The position numbers were made by a program, and so were the translations under genes. A DNA stretch of 43,170 nt from a virus, in IMG/VR virus record IMGVR_UViG_3300021182_000196, positions 1 through 43,170 of that record. One strand, written 5' to 3'. Under the pieces are notes generated by a model that searched no databases, was not told the origin of the DNA, and saw only the letters and a program-made list of their open reading frames with translations. Below, piece by piece: positions 18,701 to 27,034 of the stretch (position 1 is its first letter; each line of letters starts with the position of its first letter).

Positions 18701-20084
18701 GCAAATCTTCCTTCAATACCAGCAAGAGTGGATCGCCGACAAATCGCCCCTCAAAATCTGGAAGAAGGCGCGGCAAATCGGATTCAGCTTCTGCGCCACA
18801 TTCCGCGCGGTCACGGACCTGGTCCGCCACAAGACGCTGTGGATCGCGCTCAGTGCAGGGCAGCGCCAGTCGAACGAATTGGCACAGAAGGCGCGGGAGC
18901 ACGTAGAGGCGATTGCGCGCATCGAGCAGGCGGCGCGCGGCTACGAGTTCATCGAAAAAGAAGGCACTGGGGCGTTTGTCGAGGGCGTCGAGCAGACCCA
19001 GTCGATCATTCACTTTCCGTCGAACAAGTCGCGCATGATCTTTCTGCCGGCGAATCCGGACACAGCACGCGGCTACACCGGCAACGTGCTGGCCGATGAA
19101 TTTGCCTTTCACAAGGACGCCAAGCGCATCTACGCCGCCATTTATCCGTCGATCACGCGCGGTTATTCAATCGAGATCGGCTCAACATGCTTTGGCGAGT
19201 CGGGGATGTTTTACGAGCTGTGCGAGAAAGAGAATGGCTTCTCGAAGCACTGCACTACGATCTATGACGCCGTGGCGCAGGGGCTTGATACTGACATCGA
19301 AAAACTGCGCGAAGGTTGCCCTGACGAGGAAATCTGGGAACAGGAATACTGCTGTAAATTCATCAGCGACGCTTCGAGTTGGATTACCTGGGATCAGATC
19401 ATCGCGGCGGAGTCGGGATCTGCCACGATTGACCTGCCAGATTACTTTATTCCCGTCGGCGAGCTTTACCTGGGTGTAGATATTGGCCGCAAGAAGGATT
19501 TGACGGTCATCTACCTGCTCGAAAAGGTGCTGGGAGTCTTTTGGACTCGCGCGGTTGTGCGGATGCGCGCCACGCCGTTTGCCGTTCAGCGCCAGCGGAT
19601 TGATTGGTTCTTTGAGAATCTTCCGATTCGTCGCGGTTGTTTTGACTCAACCGGCATCGGAATGCAGATGGCTGAAGAGGTTCAGGAAAAGTTTGGCAGC
19701 TACCGGATTGAGCCGGTGACCTTCACTTTGGCCATAAAAGAAGATCTGGCCGTTCGGACGCGGCGCAGCTACGAGGATATGACGATTCGCATCCCGGATG
19801 AGCGCGGTCTGCGCAACGCGATTCACGCGGTGCGCAGGTTCCCGACGACAGCGGGTAACTTCCGCTTTGACGCGGATCGCACCGAGGCGGGACATGCAGA
19901 TGAATTCTGGGCGCAGAGTCTGGCGCTGCTTGCTGGCAGCTCTGGAGCCGAGGCGGCTGCGAGCAGCAGTGACGCCCAGGTGGGTGGACGTGAGCAGAGC
20001 TTTGGGCGCGGCGAGGCATTGACCGGCGTAAGCCGGGGCGGCGACGACTTTGTGCGCCGCGACAGGAGATCGAGATGGGCTTGA
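18687..20084 (+). CDS. terminase large subunit, Mu gp28-like
   Basis: A 465-residue packaging motor. The ATPase has a Walker A-type Lys-Lys-Ala-Arg-Gln-Ile-Gly-Phe-Ser at 26-34 and Walker B Leu-Ala-Asp-Glu at 135-138. The RNase H-like nuclease shows Gly-Val-Asp-Ile-Gly at 263-267, Asp271 and Phe-Asp-Ser-Thr-Gly at 319-323. Length and order match Mu gp28-type terminases that package by headful from an integrated template. GGAG lies four bases before the ATG. The last 40 residues are Ser/Gly-rich and poorly conserved. Confidence 0.93.
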   Translation: MARSKQIFLQYQQEWIADKSPLKIWKKARQIGFSFCATFRAVTDLVRHKTLWIALSAGQRQSNELAQKAREHVEAIARIEQAARGYEFIEKEGTGAFVEGVEQTQSIIHFPSNKSRMIFLPANPDTARGYTGNVLADEFAFHKDAKRIYAAIYPSITRGYSIEIGSTCFGESGMFYELCEKENGFSKHCTTIYDAVAQGLDTDIEKLREGCPDEEIWEQEYCCKFISDASSWITWDQIIAAESGSATIDLPDYFIPVGELYLGVDIGRKKDLTVIYLLEKVLGVFWTRAVVRMRATPFAVQRQRIDWFFENLPIRRGCFDSTGIGMQMAEEVQEKFGSYRIEPVTFTLAIKEDLAVRTRRSYEDMTIRIPDERGLRNAIHAVRRFPTTAGNFRFDADRTEAGHADEFWAQSLALLAGSSGAEAAASSSDAQVGGREQSFGRGEALTGVSRGGDDFVRRDRRSRWA

Positions 20085-21706
20085 TTTCAGGACGGATCAA
20101 AAACTTTCTTCAACGCCGCTCGACGGCTGAGCGCAGCGGCCTGACGCTGCTCAACCTGGACGAGGCCAAGCGATGGGACGCGGCGCGGGCCGAGGGCGAG
20201 GCCGCCGCGCGGGCCAAGCTCGCCGCAGAGGCCGTTGCGCCGCAGCTCTTCACACTGACCACCGGAGACGGTGAAGATCCGGGATTCCGGCGCATCACCA
20301 GCCTGGCCACGCTGCGCGATCTGAATCCACTGATGCACGACCGGATGCTACAGGTCTGTTACTTCCTGCGGGTGACGACGCCCTTCGGCAAGCGCATCGT
20401 GGAGATCATCACCAACTACACGGTGGGCAAGGGTATCCGCGTTACCGCCAAAGATCCGCGCGTCCAGGAAGTGATTGACGCCTTCTGGAACGACGAAATC
20501 AACAACATGGACGAGAACTGCTCCATGTGGTGTGACGAGCTGACCACCTTTGGCGAGCTATGCCTGCCAGTGGCCAAGAACCCGGTGAGCGGCAAGGTGC
20601 GGATCGGCTACATCGATCCGATGAACATCGACACCATCCAGTTTGCTGAGATGGCCACCTCGGACGGAACGGCCAGCATCAACATTCCGTATGCCGTGCG
20701 CCTGCGCCGCGAGGTGGGCGAAGTACTGCAGAAACCGATGCTGCTGGTGCAGCGCAGCGAAGATCCCAACGCTGAGAACTATGGACGCCTTGCCGGAGAG
20801 TGCTTCTACTTCACGCTCAACAAAGCAAAGTCCGCGAGCCGGGGCTTCAGCGAACTCTTCGCCCTGGCTGACTGGATCGATCTCTTTGACCAGATGATCT
20901 TCGACTTTGGCGACAAGGTCCGCTTCCTGAACAGCTTTGTTTGGCACTACACATTGAGCGGTTCCGATGCGAAGAAGGTGGAGGAGTACAAGAACAAGCT
21001 CACCAAAGACCCTCCGCGCCAGGGCGGCGTGATGGTGACCAACGAGCAGGTCAAGATCGAGGCGCAGACGCCAGAATTCCATGGCCAGGACATGGCATCC
21101 GTGGCGCAGATGACAAAGCTATACGGCCTGGGCGGCGCGGGGCTTCCTCCGACGTTCTTCGGCGACGGCGTTGACGCCAATCGGGCAGCGGCCGTCGAAA
21201 TGAATGCGCCGGTGCAGCGCAAGATTCAGGACCGGCAGAATCACCTGGCCAGGTGCCTGACGAGCGTGCTGAACTTTGTGATTGAGTCGGCACAGGATGC
21301 AGGCGTGCTTCCGCCGAGCGTGGATGTGGGCTACAACATCGAGTTCCCAGAGATTGCCACGCGGGACTTGGAAAAGGGCGCGCAAACGTTATCAGGCGGT
21401 GCGACTGCGCTTCAGGTCGGTCAGCAAGAGGGATGGGTTACCGGCCAGACGGCGGCGCGGGCATTCCACACGCTGCTCTCGGAGATCGGCGTGGACATCG
21501 ACGACAGCCAGGAAGAGTACGAAAACGCGCAGCAGGAAAAGGAAGACAAGGCGGCCAAGCAGCAGGATCAGTTCTTTCCGCAGTCGTCCCTGGGCGCGGC
21601 GCTGAAGTCGCTGAAGACGCCGCCGCCGAACGCGGCTGACGAGGCTGGCAAAGGCCCAGATAACGATCTGCTTGACGCGGATGAAGCAAAGACGCTGGTG
21701 CAATAA
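20075..21706 (+). CDS. portal protein
   Basis: 543 residues, ATG 20075 overlapping the terminase by ten bases, with AGGAG upstream. Features of phage portals are visible: an N-terminal basic helix, a conserved Thr-Pro-Phe-Gly-Lys-Arg-Ile-Val-Glu-Ile-Ile-Thr-Asn-Tyr region (about 107-120) and a Gly-Glu-Leu-Cys-Leu-Pro turn. The late Gly-Leu-Pro-Pro-Thr-Phe-Phe-Gly-Asp-Gly and Asn-Arg-Ala-Ala-Ala-Val-Glu-Met motif is in the stem region. The C-terminal 60 residues are charged and disordered. It differs from the Mu gp29/DUF935 type, suggesting mosaic origin of the head module. It forms the dodecameric vertex for packaging. Confidence 0.9.
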   Translation: MGLISGRIKNFLQRRSTAERSGLTLLNLDEAKRWDAARAEGEAAARAKLAAEAVAPQLFTLTTGDGEDPGFRRITSLATLRDLNPLMHDRMLQVCYFLRVTTPFGKRIVEIITNYTVGKGIRVTAKDPRVQEVIDAFWNDEINNMDENCSMWCDELTTFGELCLPVAKNPVSGKVRIGYIDPMNIDTIQFAEMATSDGTASINIPYAVRLRREVGEVLQKPMLLVQRSEDPNAENYGRLAGECFYFTLNKAKSASRGFSELFALADWIDLFDQMIFDFGDKVRFLNSFVWHYTLSGSDAKKVEEYKNKLTKDPPRQGGVMVTNEQVKIEAQTPEFHGQDMASVAQMTKLYGLGGAGLPPTFFGDGVDANRAAAVEMNAPVQRKIQDRQNHLARCLTSVLNFVIESAQDAGVLPPSVDVGYNIEFPEIATRDLEKGAQTLSGGATALQVGQQEGWVTGQTAARAFHTLLSEIGVDIDDSQEEYENAQQEKEDKAAKQQDQFFPQSSLGAALKSLKTPPPNAADEAGKGPDNDLLDADEAKTLVQ

Positions 21707-22608
21707 TGGCAGACTCACGCGCACAGGCTTACGCTCAGCAGCTCAACCTGCTCACCAGGCAGGCTGAGGCTCTGACGCCTGAAGCGCGGCGGCGGATCAT
21801 AAAACTCCTGGACGACGCCAATCGCGAGATCCTCGCGGACGTGGCGCGCAGCCAGCCAGAGAGCTACAACGCGGCTCGGCTGCAAGCGTTGAAGGCGCAG
21901 ATTGAACGCGTGATGTCGGAGTTTGCCAATCAGGCCAGCAGCCAAGTCAGCGACCTGCAGCAGAAGGCATACGAGCAGACGGCAGTGCAGATCGACGCCA
22001 CGGTGGCGGCTGGCACTGGCACACTGGCAGTGCATCCGGTTATGGACCGGGCAATGGTTCAGGTTGTGCAAGGATACACGGCAGACCTCATCAGCGGTCT
22101 GACGCACGACATGAGCGCCAAGATCAACGCGGCGATTCAGCGCGCGGCAATGGGCGGCATGAATCTGCAGCAGCTCGTCACACAAATCGGCACCACGCTG
22201 GAGGGAGGCCAGTTCAGCGGACTCTTCAGCCAGGTGGGCGAGCGGGCCATGAGCATCGCCACCAACGAGATTATGCGCGTCCAATCACTGGCCTCTGTGG
22301 CGCGGATCAACGATTTAAGCGAAAACCATCCCGGCCTGGGCAAACGTTGGCTGCATATCCCGGTGGCGCGTGTGCCGCGCATCGGGCATCTACTGGCGGA
22401 CGGCCAGGTGGTCAAACCCGGAGAGCCATTCATTGTCGAGGGCGAAGAGTTGCAATATCCGCGCGATCCATCGGGATCGCCGGAAAACACCATCAACTGT
22501 CATTGCCTGGTGCAACCCTACGTGAGCGATGACGATCTCAAACCTACAGACCAGGAGCGCCAACTGCTGCATAGCTACGGCGTCTCGGTCTCAACCAGCG
22601 AAGCATAG
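21706..22608 (+). CDS. Mu F-like minor head/morphogenesis protein
   Basis: 300 residues joined to the portal by TAATG. The N-terminal two thirds are helical. The C-terminal part carries the Mu F/SPP1 gp7 domain: Ala-Thr-Asn-Glu-Ile-Met-Arg-Val near 186, then Lys-Arg-Trp-Leu-His, an Arg-Ile-Gly-His turn, Gly-Gln-Val-Val, Pro-Phe-Ile-Val-Glu-Gly-Glu-Glu-Leu-Gln-Tyr-Pro-Arg-Asp-Pro and the closing Asn-Thr-Ile-Asn-Cys-His-Cys. This protein helps build the head around the portal and may be ejected with DNA. Confidence 0.93.
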   Translation: MADSRAQAYAQQLNLLTRQAEALTPEARRRIIKLLDDANREILADVARSQPESYNAARLQALKAQIERVMSEFANQASSQVSDLQQKAYEQTAVQIDATVAAGTGTLAVHPVMDRAMVQVVQGYTADLISGLTHDMSAKINAAIQRAAMGGMNLQQLVTQIGTTLEGGQFSGLFSQVGERAMSIATNEIMRVQSLASVARINDLSENHPGLGKRWLHIPVARVPRIGHLLADGQVVKPGEPFIVEGEELQYPRDPSGSPENTINCHCLVQPYVSDDDLKPTDQERQLLHSYGVSVSTSEA

Positions 22609-22617
22609 GAGTTCACC

Positions 22618-23109
22618 ATGTCTCCAGTCGCCACAGCATCCCCATCGAGTATGGCTTCGGCCGTCGTCACGCCCGCACCGCCAGCAAACCTGTCGGCAGC
22701 GGCCAAAATTGTTTGGAGTATCACCTACGTCAAGGCGCTGGCGCAGGCCAAGCTCGATCACCCTGACAATCCACGCGCACAGAGCATGGTGGCTCTGAAG
22801 GCCGCGAATGCGCTGCTGGCCGTGCCTCCGCCCACCAGCGCGGCTGAGATTGACGCGCTGGAGCCGTGGCAGGTGCTTCAGCGTGGCACACGGATCATCA
22901 ACGGCGCGCTGACGGCTGTCTGTGTTACAACAGATGGCAGGAAGTACAGCTTCCCGGTTGTCGATGCGCCACCGGCTGTGCCCGTCAATCTGGCAGCCAT
23001 GACCAAAGCGGAGATCGTGGCACACGCGCAGGATGTCCACGGCTTGGAACTCGATCCGAACTTGAAGAAGGAAGAACTGATCGCTGCTGTCGCTGCAAAA
23101 GCAGCTTAA
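22618..23109 (+). CDS. hypothetical head-region protein with C-terminal LEM/HeH-like motif
   Basis: 163 residues, AGGAG before the ATG. A Pro/Ala/Ser-rich N-terminus leads to a helix (Ala-Ala-Ala-Lys-Ile-Val-Trp) and a beta segment ending in Thr-Asp-Gly-Arg-Lys-Tyr-Ser. The last 35 residues, Met-Thr-Lys-Ala-Glu-Ile-Val-Ala-His-Ala then Leu-Asp-Pro and Lys-Lys-Glu-Glu-Leu-Ile, resemble the helix-extended-helix (HeH/LEM) motif often found in phage structural or DNA-associated proteins. Possibly head-tail joining or DNA-associated. Confidence 0.7.
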   Translation: MSPVATASPSSMASAVVTPAPPANLSAAAKIVWSITYVKALAQAKLDHPDNPRAQSMVALKAANALLAVPPPTSAAEIDALEPWQVLQRGTRIINGALTAVCVTTDGRKYSFPVVDAPPAVPVNLAAMTKAEIVAHAQDVHGLELDPNLKKEELIAAVAAKAA

Positions 23110-23192
23110 TAACAGCATCGATTGCAGCTTCCCGGTCGTAGTTGAGAATCCTAAAACATCTAAGAAATAGCTGAACTATTCCACGTTTCACA

Positions 23193-23231
23193 CCTGTTTC
23201 AGGTGCTTCATGATGAGGCACCTGAAGCAGG
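23193..23231 (+). promoter_or_regulatory. 14-bp hairpin before the capsid gene ribosome site
   Basis: CCTGTTTCAGGTGC (23193-23206) pairs with GCACCTGAAGCAGG (23218-23231) over 14 positions (13 Watson-Crick, one G-U in RNA) with an 11-base loop. No T-tract follows. It stands 15 bases before the ATG at 23247, just ahead of the AGGGAG ribosome site, in a 137-bp gap. It could stabilise the capsid message, be an RNase III site or an attenuator. Confidence 0.6.
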
Positions 23232-23246
23232 GATACTCAGGGAGAT

Positions 23247-25688
23247 ATGAATCACTCCCTGATATTTTTGCTCGCGGCTGAAGCTGATCTCTCACTCGAT
23301 GAGCAGCAGCAGCTTATCAACGGCGAACTGCGCGAGTCTTTTGGCTTAGACGAGCAGGGTTGCCAGCGCTTTTACCTCTTCGAGACGTTCAGCGATTACT
23401 TGATTGCGCGCGGCCCGGAGTCGAAGCTCTTTCGTATCTCCTACACCATCGCCGGAGACGAAGTAACTTTTGGCGACGCGCAGGAAGTGACCACGGCATA
23501 TGTGCCTGTGGCCGAGAGCTGCGAGTTCTTCTCCGCCGAAGCGGACACCACTCCACAATCTGGAAAGTATAAGATCGGCGCACTGAAGGCTGGCTGGGGC
23601 AACGGCGCGCTCAACGGCTCGACGGTGCCTCATTACTATCCCCCGGCGTTTGTGGCGCTGGTGGCCGAGGCTTTGAACGGGAAGCCTTTTGGCCGCCGCC
23701 ATCCCGATCAGCGCGGAGCCGATCCCACGGGCGCGGCTGACCCTGACCGCATTGCGGGCTGGCTTGAAGGCGGATCGTTTGACGGACAGCGCGCAGTGGC
23801 CACAGTGAACCTGTTTACTGCGGAGTCTGTACTTCGCTCGAAGCTCGACGAGGCGCGAGATAAGCGCACCATCAATAATTTCGCCGTCTCGATGCTGGCT
23901 TCGGTTGGCTACAAGCCTGGAGTGATTGAGGGCAAGCAATGCCTGGTGGCGGAAGACCTGGGTACGCTCTATTCCGTCGACCTTTGCGCGCGAGCTGGCG
24001 CGGGCGGCGAGTTTCTGACCGCTGCCGCTTTTGCGGCCAACGATGTTTCAGCGGCGCAACTGCGCGCCGTCAACGCTTCAACCACTGCGATTACTCCCAA
24101 TCGCCCCAACCGCGGCGGCGCTGCCAGCGCTACCGAAGGAGCACCGATGAAGAAGATAATCCTTCAACTGCTCGAAGCGCTTCGGCTGAAGAATGCCGCG
24201 CGTTGCGCCGAGCTGAGCTTGCAATTCAATACCGTGGCCGAGGCTGACTATCCAGCGTTTCTCGACACGGTGACCACCGCTTTTACTGAAGCGCCAGCTA
24301 CTGCGACCGCTGCCACCGTCCTGACTGCCGAAGCTGCTCAGGCGACACTGACCGAGGCGCATCGCATTCAGAGCCGCAATCGCATCGATACTTCACTGGC
24401 GGCTTCCAAGCTGCCCAAGCCCGCGCAGGATCTGGCGCGGACGCATCTGGAGCTGGCGCTTACCTCCGAGGCTGATCTTCCCCAGGCAAAGATTGATGCG
24501 GAGCTTACCGGCGTCCGCACAGCCTTTGCCGCCTTCAACAACGTCGGCCGTATTCACCCGTCGGCCATCGTGGTGCTGGACAGCGGCGACAAGATGCAGC
24601 TCGCGATGGAAGCGGCCATCGGCGTCAAGGACTCGATTGGCAAAGGCGTCCCGGCCTTCCGCAGCCTGCGCGAGGCTTACACCACGGTCACCGGCGATTA
24701 CGACCTGGCACGGCTGACTGGCGGCGGCGGTTTCTCCGGACAGCGGATGCTGGCTTCGGAAGCTGTGTTGACCGCAGACTTCCCAAACATCTTGCTCAAC
24801 TCGATGTCCAAGCGCCTCTTGCAGGACTGGGCGGAACTCGCGCTCGACGGCTTGAGCAACCTCTACACCAAGCAGTCGATCAGTGACTACAAGCAGCAGG
24901 ACAGGGTCCGCGAGGGCTACTTCAGTGAGCTGCCGATTGTGGGTGAGGGTGGCCTGGGTGACGCGGGTAACACAGGCACCGGGACGGCGAGCTACCTGGA
25001 AGTGACCCGCCCCACGGACGAGCACATCTTCTATACGCTGCAAAAGCGTGGCGGGATGCTTTCGATCTCGGAGGAAACAATCCGCAACGACGATCTCGGT
25101 GCGATTGCGCGTTTCCCTGGACGCCTTGCGCGGGCTGGACGCTGGACGCTGAAGAATTACATCACCAGCTTCTTTGTGAACAACCCGACGTACACGGGCG
25201 ATTCCGTGGCGTGGTTCAATGGGGCGCACGCCAACCTGGGCGCACTGGCGCTTTCGCAGGATGCATTGATTGCTGCAGAAATCTCGCTGCTGACCCAGAC
25301 CGAGAAGGATTCCGGCGAACCGTTGGGATTGCCTCTGGACTGGATCATGGTGCCTCCGGCGCTGGCCGCCACCGCGCGCCAGATCAACCAGACCAACACT
25401 GCCGGTTCCAACGCGTTCTTCCAGCGCTTTGGCGTCAACAACGAGCGCATCTACGTCAACGAAAAGCTGACCGACACCAATGACTGGTATTACGGAACGA
25501 AGCAAGAGAACGCTCCGTTCTTGGAGATTGGCTTCCTCGACGGCATCGAGAATCCGCAGATCTTCCTGGCCAACCAGCCCACCATCGGCACTCAGTTCAC
25601 GATGGACGAGCTGCAATACAAGGTCAAGATGGTCTTCAACGGCGCGATCATCGACTTCCGTGGAGTCGGCAAGAACGTCGTAGCCTAA
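23247..25688 (+). CDS. fused prohead protease, scaffold and major capsid protein
   Basis: 813 residues in three parts. Residues 1-255 look like an S78-type prohead protease: Tyr-Tyr-Pro-Pro near 130, His152 (Gly-Arg-Arg-His-Pro-Asp), Ser215 (Phe-Ala-Val-Ser-Met-Leu) and Tyr-Ser-Val-Asp-Leu near 242 as catalytic candidates. Residues 301-425 are helical and Ala/Thr-rich, a scaffold. Residues about 430-813 form an HK97-fold/Mu gpT-like capsid (Tyr-Lys-Gln-Gln-Asp-Arg-Val-Arg-Glu, then Glu-Asn-Ala-Pro-Phe-Leu-Glu-Ile-Gly). Met301 has its own AAGGAG. A minor full-length protease form and a major scaffold-capsid form of 513 residues are therefore likely, as in lambda C/Nu3. Self-cleavage would free the mature capsid. 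Confidence 0.9.
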   Translation: MNHSLIFLLAAEADLSLDEQQQLINGELRESFGLDEQGCQRFYLFETFSDYLIARGPESKLFRISYTIAGDEVTFGDAQEVTTAYVPVAESCEFFSAEADTTPQSGKYKIGALKAGWGNGALNGSTVPHYYPPAFVALVAEALNGKPFGRRHPDQRGADPTGAADPDRIAGWLEGGSFDGQRAVATVNLFTAESVLRSKLDEARDKRTINNFAVSMLASVGYKPGVIEGKQCLVAEDLGTLYSVDLCARAGAGGEFLTAAAFAANDVSAAQLRAVNASTTAITPNRPNRGGAASATEGAPMKKIILQLLEALRLKNAARCAELSLQFNTVAEADYPAFLDTVTTAFTEAPATATAATVLTAEAAQATLTEAHRIQSRNRIDTSLAASKLPKPAQDLARTHLELALTSEADLPQAKIDAELTGVRTAFAAFNNVGRIHPSAIVVLDSGDKMQLAMEAAIGVKDSIGKGVPAFRSLREAYTTVTGDYDLARLTGGGGFSGQRMLASEAVLTADFPNILLNSMSKRLLQDWAELALDGLSNLYTKQSISDYKQQDRVREGYFSELPIVGEGGLGDAGNTGTGTASYLEVTRPTDEHIFYTLQKRGGMLSISEETIRNDDLGAIARFPGRLARAGRWTLKNYITSFFVNNPTYTGDSVAWFNGAHANLGALALSQDALIAAEISLLTQTEKDSGEPLGLPLDWIMVPPALAATARQINQTNTAGSNAFFQRFGVNNERIYVNEKLTDTNDWYYGTKQENAPFLEIGFLDGIENPQIFLANQPTIGTQFTMDELQYKVKMVFNGAIIDFRGVGKNVVA
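24136..24149 (+). promoter_or_regulatory. internal ribosome-binding site and start within the capsid fusion gene
   Basis: AAGGAG at 24136-24141, a five-base spacer and ATG at 24147-24149, in frame at codon 301, exactly between the protease and the scaffold-capsid parts. Codons just after it (Met-Lys-Lys-Ile-Ile) look like a gene start. Confidence 0.75.
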
Positions 25689-25723
25689 CGGTAACTTTCA
25701 GCCTTCAGTTGTCAGTTTTCAGC

Positions 25724-25754
25724 TTCAGAGCCTCGATTCCATCGAGGCTCTGAA
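25724..25754. other. 13-bp perfect hairpin after the capsid gene
   Basis: TTCAGAGCCTCGA (25724-25736) pairs perfectly with TCGAGGCTCTGAA (25742-25754) around a five-base loop (TTCCA). It lies between the capsid gene and the decoration candidate, preceded by CAGTT-type repeats at 25704-25720. TAAAAAGCG follows on the plus strand, so a T-tract is missing; partial termination or 3' protection of the capsid message is more likely than full termination. Confidence 0.6.
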
Positions 25755-25771
25755 TAAAAAGCGAGGATCAT

Positions 25772-26164
25772 ATGCAGGATAGTTTCCGCAGAAGCACTAT
25801 CACTCTTCCGCTGCCCGCTCCGCTGGCTGCAAGCGTTGGCCAGGTGACGTACACCTCTCCGCGCCCACAGCGCATCGCGGGCGCGCAACTCTGCCTCTCA
25901 GACACCGGCACAGGCGCAAGCGCGACGGCGGTCAATATCAACGTCAACGGCGCGGCAGTGAATGCTGCTGGCAGCCTTTCCATCGCGGGCGCTGCGGCAG
26001 GTAAGTCAGTCGGCACCGCAATCACCAAGGGTTCCAACCAGTTCCCTGGCGGCGCACGCCTCAACAAAGGCGACGTGGTGACCGTGGATCTGGCTTCAGT
26101 GCCGGCAACAACGGCTCCCAAGGCGGGGTTCGTTGTGCTGGACATCGTTGAAGTGGATGTCTAA
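25772..26164 (+). CDS. head decoration-like structural protein
   Basis: 130 residues, GAGGA before the ATG. It is beta-rich with Ala/Gly/Thr/Val alternation (Ala-Thr-Ala-Val-Asn-Ile-Asn-Val-Asn-Gly-Ala-Ala-Val) and ends Leu-Asp-Ile-Val-Glu-Val-Asp-Val. Size and place immediately after the major capsid gene are those of a head decoration or stabilising protein. No motif proves it. Confidence 0.75.
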   Translation: MQDSFRRSTITLPLPAPLAASVGQVTYTSPRPQRIAGAQLCLSDTGTGASATAVNINVNGAAVNAAGSLSIAGAAAGKSVGTAITKGSNQFPGGARLNKGDVVTVDLASVPATTAPKAGFVVLDIVEVDV

Positions 26165-26185
26165 ACAGCCGTCAGTTGTCAGTGG

Positions 26186-26244
26186 TCAGTTATCAGTAAT
26201 GACTCCCGACCGCTGGCAACTGAGAACCGAGAACTGATAACTGA
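26186..26244. repeat. 12-bp inverted repeat made of CAGTTATCAG units, overlapping a start region
   Basis: TCAGTTATCAGT (26186-26197) and ACTGATAACTGA (26233-26244) are perfect inverted copies with a 35-base interval that holds further CAGTT/AACTG relatives. The right arm ends two bases before the ATG at 26247, where a ribosome site should be and none is recognisable. The left side continues GTCAGTTGTCAGTGG from 26171. The same unit occurs at 16131-16155 and 25704-25720. Confidence 0.6.
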
Positions 26245-26246
26245 AA

Positions 26247-26981
26247 ATGCCTTACCCATACACCATCTCGGACTTTGTTGCGGAGATCCCAAACGTGATC
26301 TCGGACGACGTGCATCGCATCAGCTCGGACTCCTGGGCCGCGCTGGTGGCGCGCGCCATCCTGGAGCGCTACTCGGCAGACTCACCGCTACGCCGAGTCA
26401 GTGACATACGGGGCAATGGCACCAATTACCTGCCGCTGCCGGTTGCATCGGGCACCGGACCAAATCTGCCGGTCTTTGAGCCGAACTTCTCAGTGATCCA
26501 GCATATGGAGTATCCAATTCTCCAGCAGCCGCCGCAGCTCATCCTTGACTCGGATTTCCGTGTTTACTACACGCCAGGTCAGCCTGCGCGGATTCTGATT
26601 AACTTCGATACGCCGGGGCTAGATGACATTGTGCGTTGCACCTGGACCGCTCGGCACCTGCGCGACGGATCGACGGTGCCGGATAAGGACTTCTACGCGG
26701 TGACAGACTATGCGGCCAGCCTGGGCGCGGAGAAGTTGGCCTCATTCTACGTGGGCACCGGCGACTCAACGCTCCAGGCGGATGTGGTGCAGTACCGCTC
26801 GAAGTCGGCGGAGATGTTGAAGTGCGCCGCCGCGCTACGCAAGCGCTACTACAACCACATGGGCATTGAAGAGGGCAAGGGAGGCGAGGCCGACACCGGG
26901 CCGGCCTTTGCCCTGGGCAACCAGTATCTGGATCAGAACAGCGGCGTGGCCCGGCTCGTTCACAACAAGTACAGCAGGTAA
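26247..26981 (+). CDS. head-tail connector (adaptor) protein candidate
   Basis: 244 residues with no clear ribosome site, its upstream bases being an inverted-repeat arm. The N-terminus (Tyr-Thr-Ile-Ser-Asp-Phe-Val-Ala-Glu-Ile) and an Ala-Leu-Val-Ala-Arg-Ala-Ile-Leu-Glu-Arg-Tyr helix precede a Pro/Tyr-rich central domain. A helical region (Glu-Met-Leu-Lys-Cys-Ala-Ala-Ala-Leu-Arg-Lys-Arg-Tyr-Tyr-Asn) and a disordered end follow. Position after capsid and decoration genes and before an HK97 gp10-like gene is that of the adaptor closing the portal. Confidence 0.75.
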   Translation: MPYPYTISDFVAEIPNVISDDVHRISSDSWAALVARAILERYSADSPLRRVSDIRGNGTNYLPLPVASGTGPNLPVFEPNFSVIQHMEYPILQQPPQLILDSDFRVYYTPGQPARILINFDTPGLDDIVRCTWTARHLRDGSTVPDKDFYAVTDYAASLGAEKLASFYVGTGDSTLQADVVQYRSKSAEMLKCAAALRKRYYNHMGIEEGKGGEADTGPAFALGNQYLDQNSGVARLVHNKYSR

Positions 26982-26983
26982 GC

Positions 26984-27020
26984 ACCACCCCAGCGACGAA
27001 GACCTGTCGCCGGGGTCCCC
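26984..27020. repeat. hairpin element, copy 1, before the gp10-like gene
   Basis: CCCCAGCGAC (26988-26997) pairs with GTCGCCGGGG (27006-27015) except for one A/C mismatch, with loop GAAGACCT; TCCCC follows. A degenerate relative lies at 27571-27610, at the other end of the 27035-27571 gene. The pair flanks exactly that gene. Similar CACCCC...GGGG elements are, as I recall, common between acidobacterial genes. Confidence 0.5.
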
Positions 27021-27034
27021 AGAAGGAAGAACCA

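Noticed and set aside
24393-25616. Long minus-strand frame (407 codons) opposite the capsid gene
   Set aside because: It mirrors the GC-rich codon pattern of the capsid gene on the other strand, has His/Arg/Val-rich composition and no ribosome site. Same for plus-strand frames 6703-7719 and 7926-9068 opposite ATPase B and the transposase.
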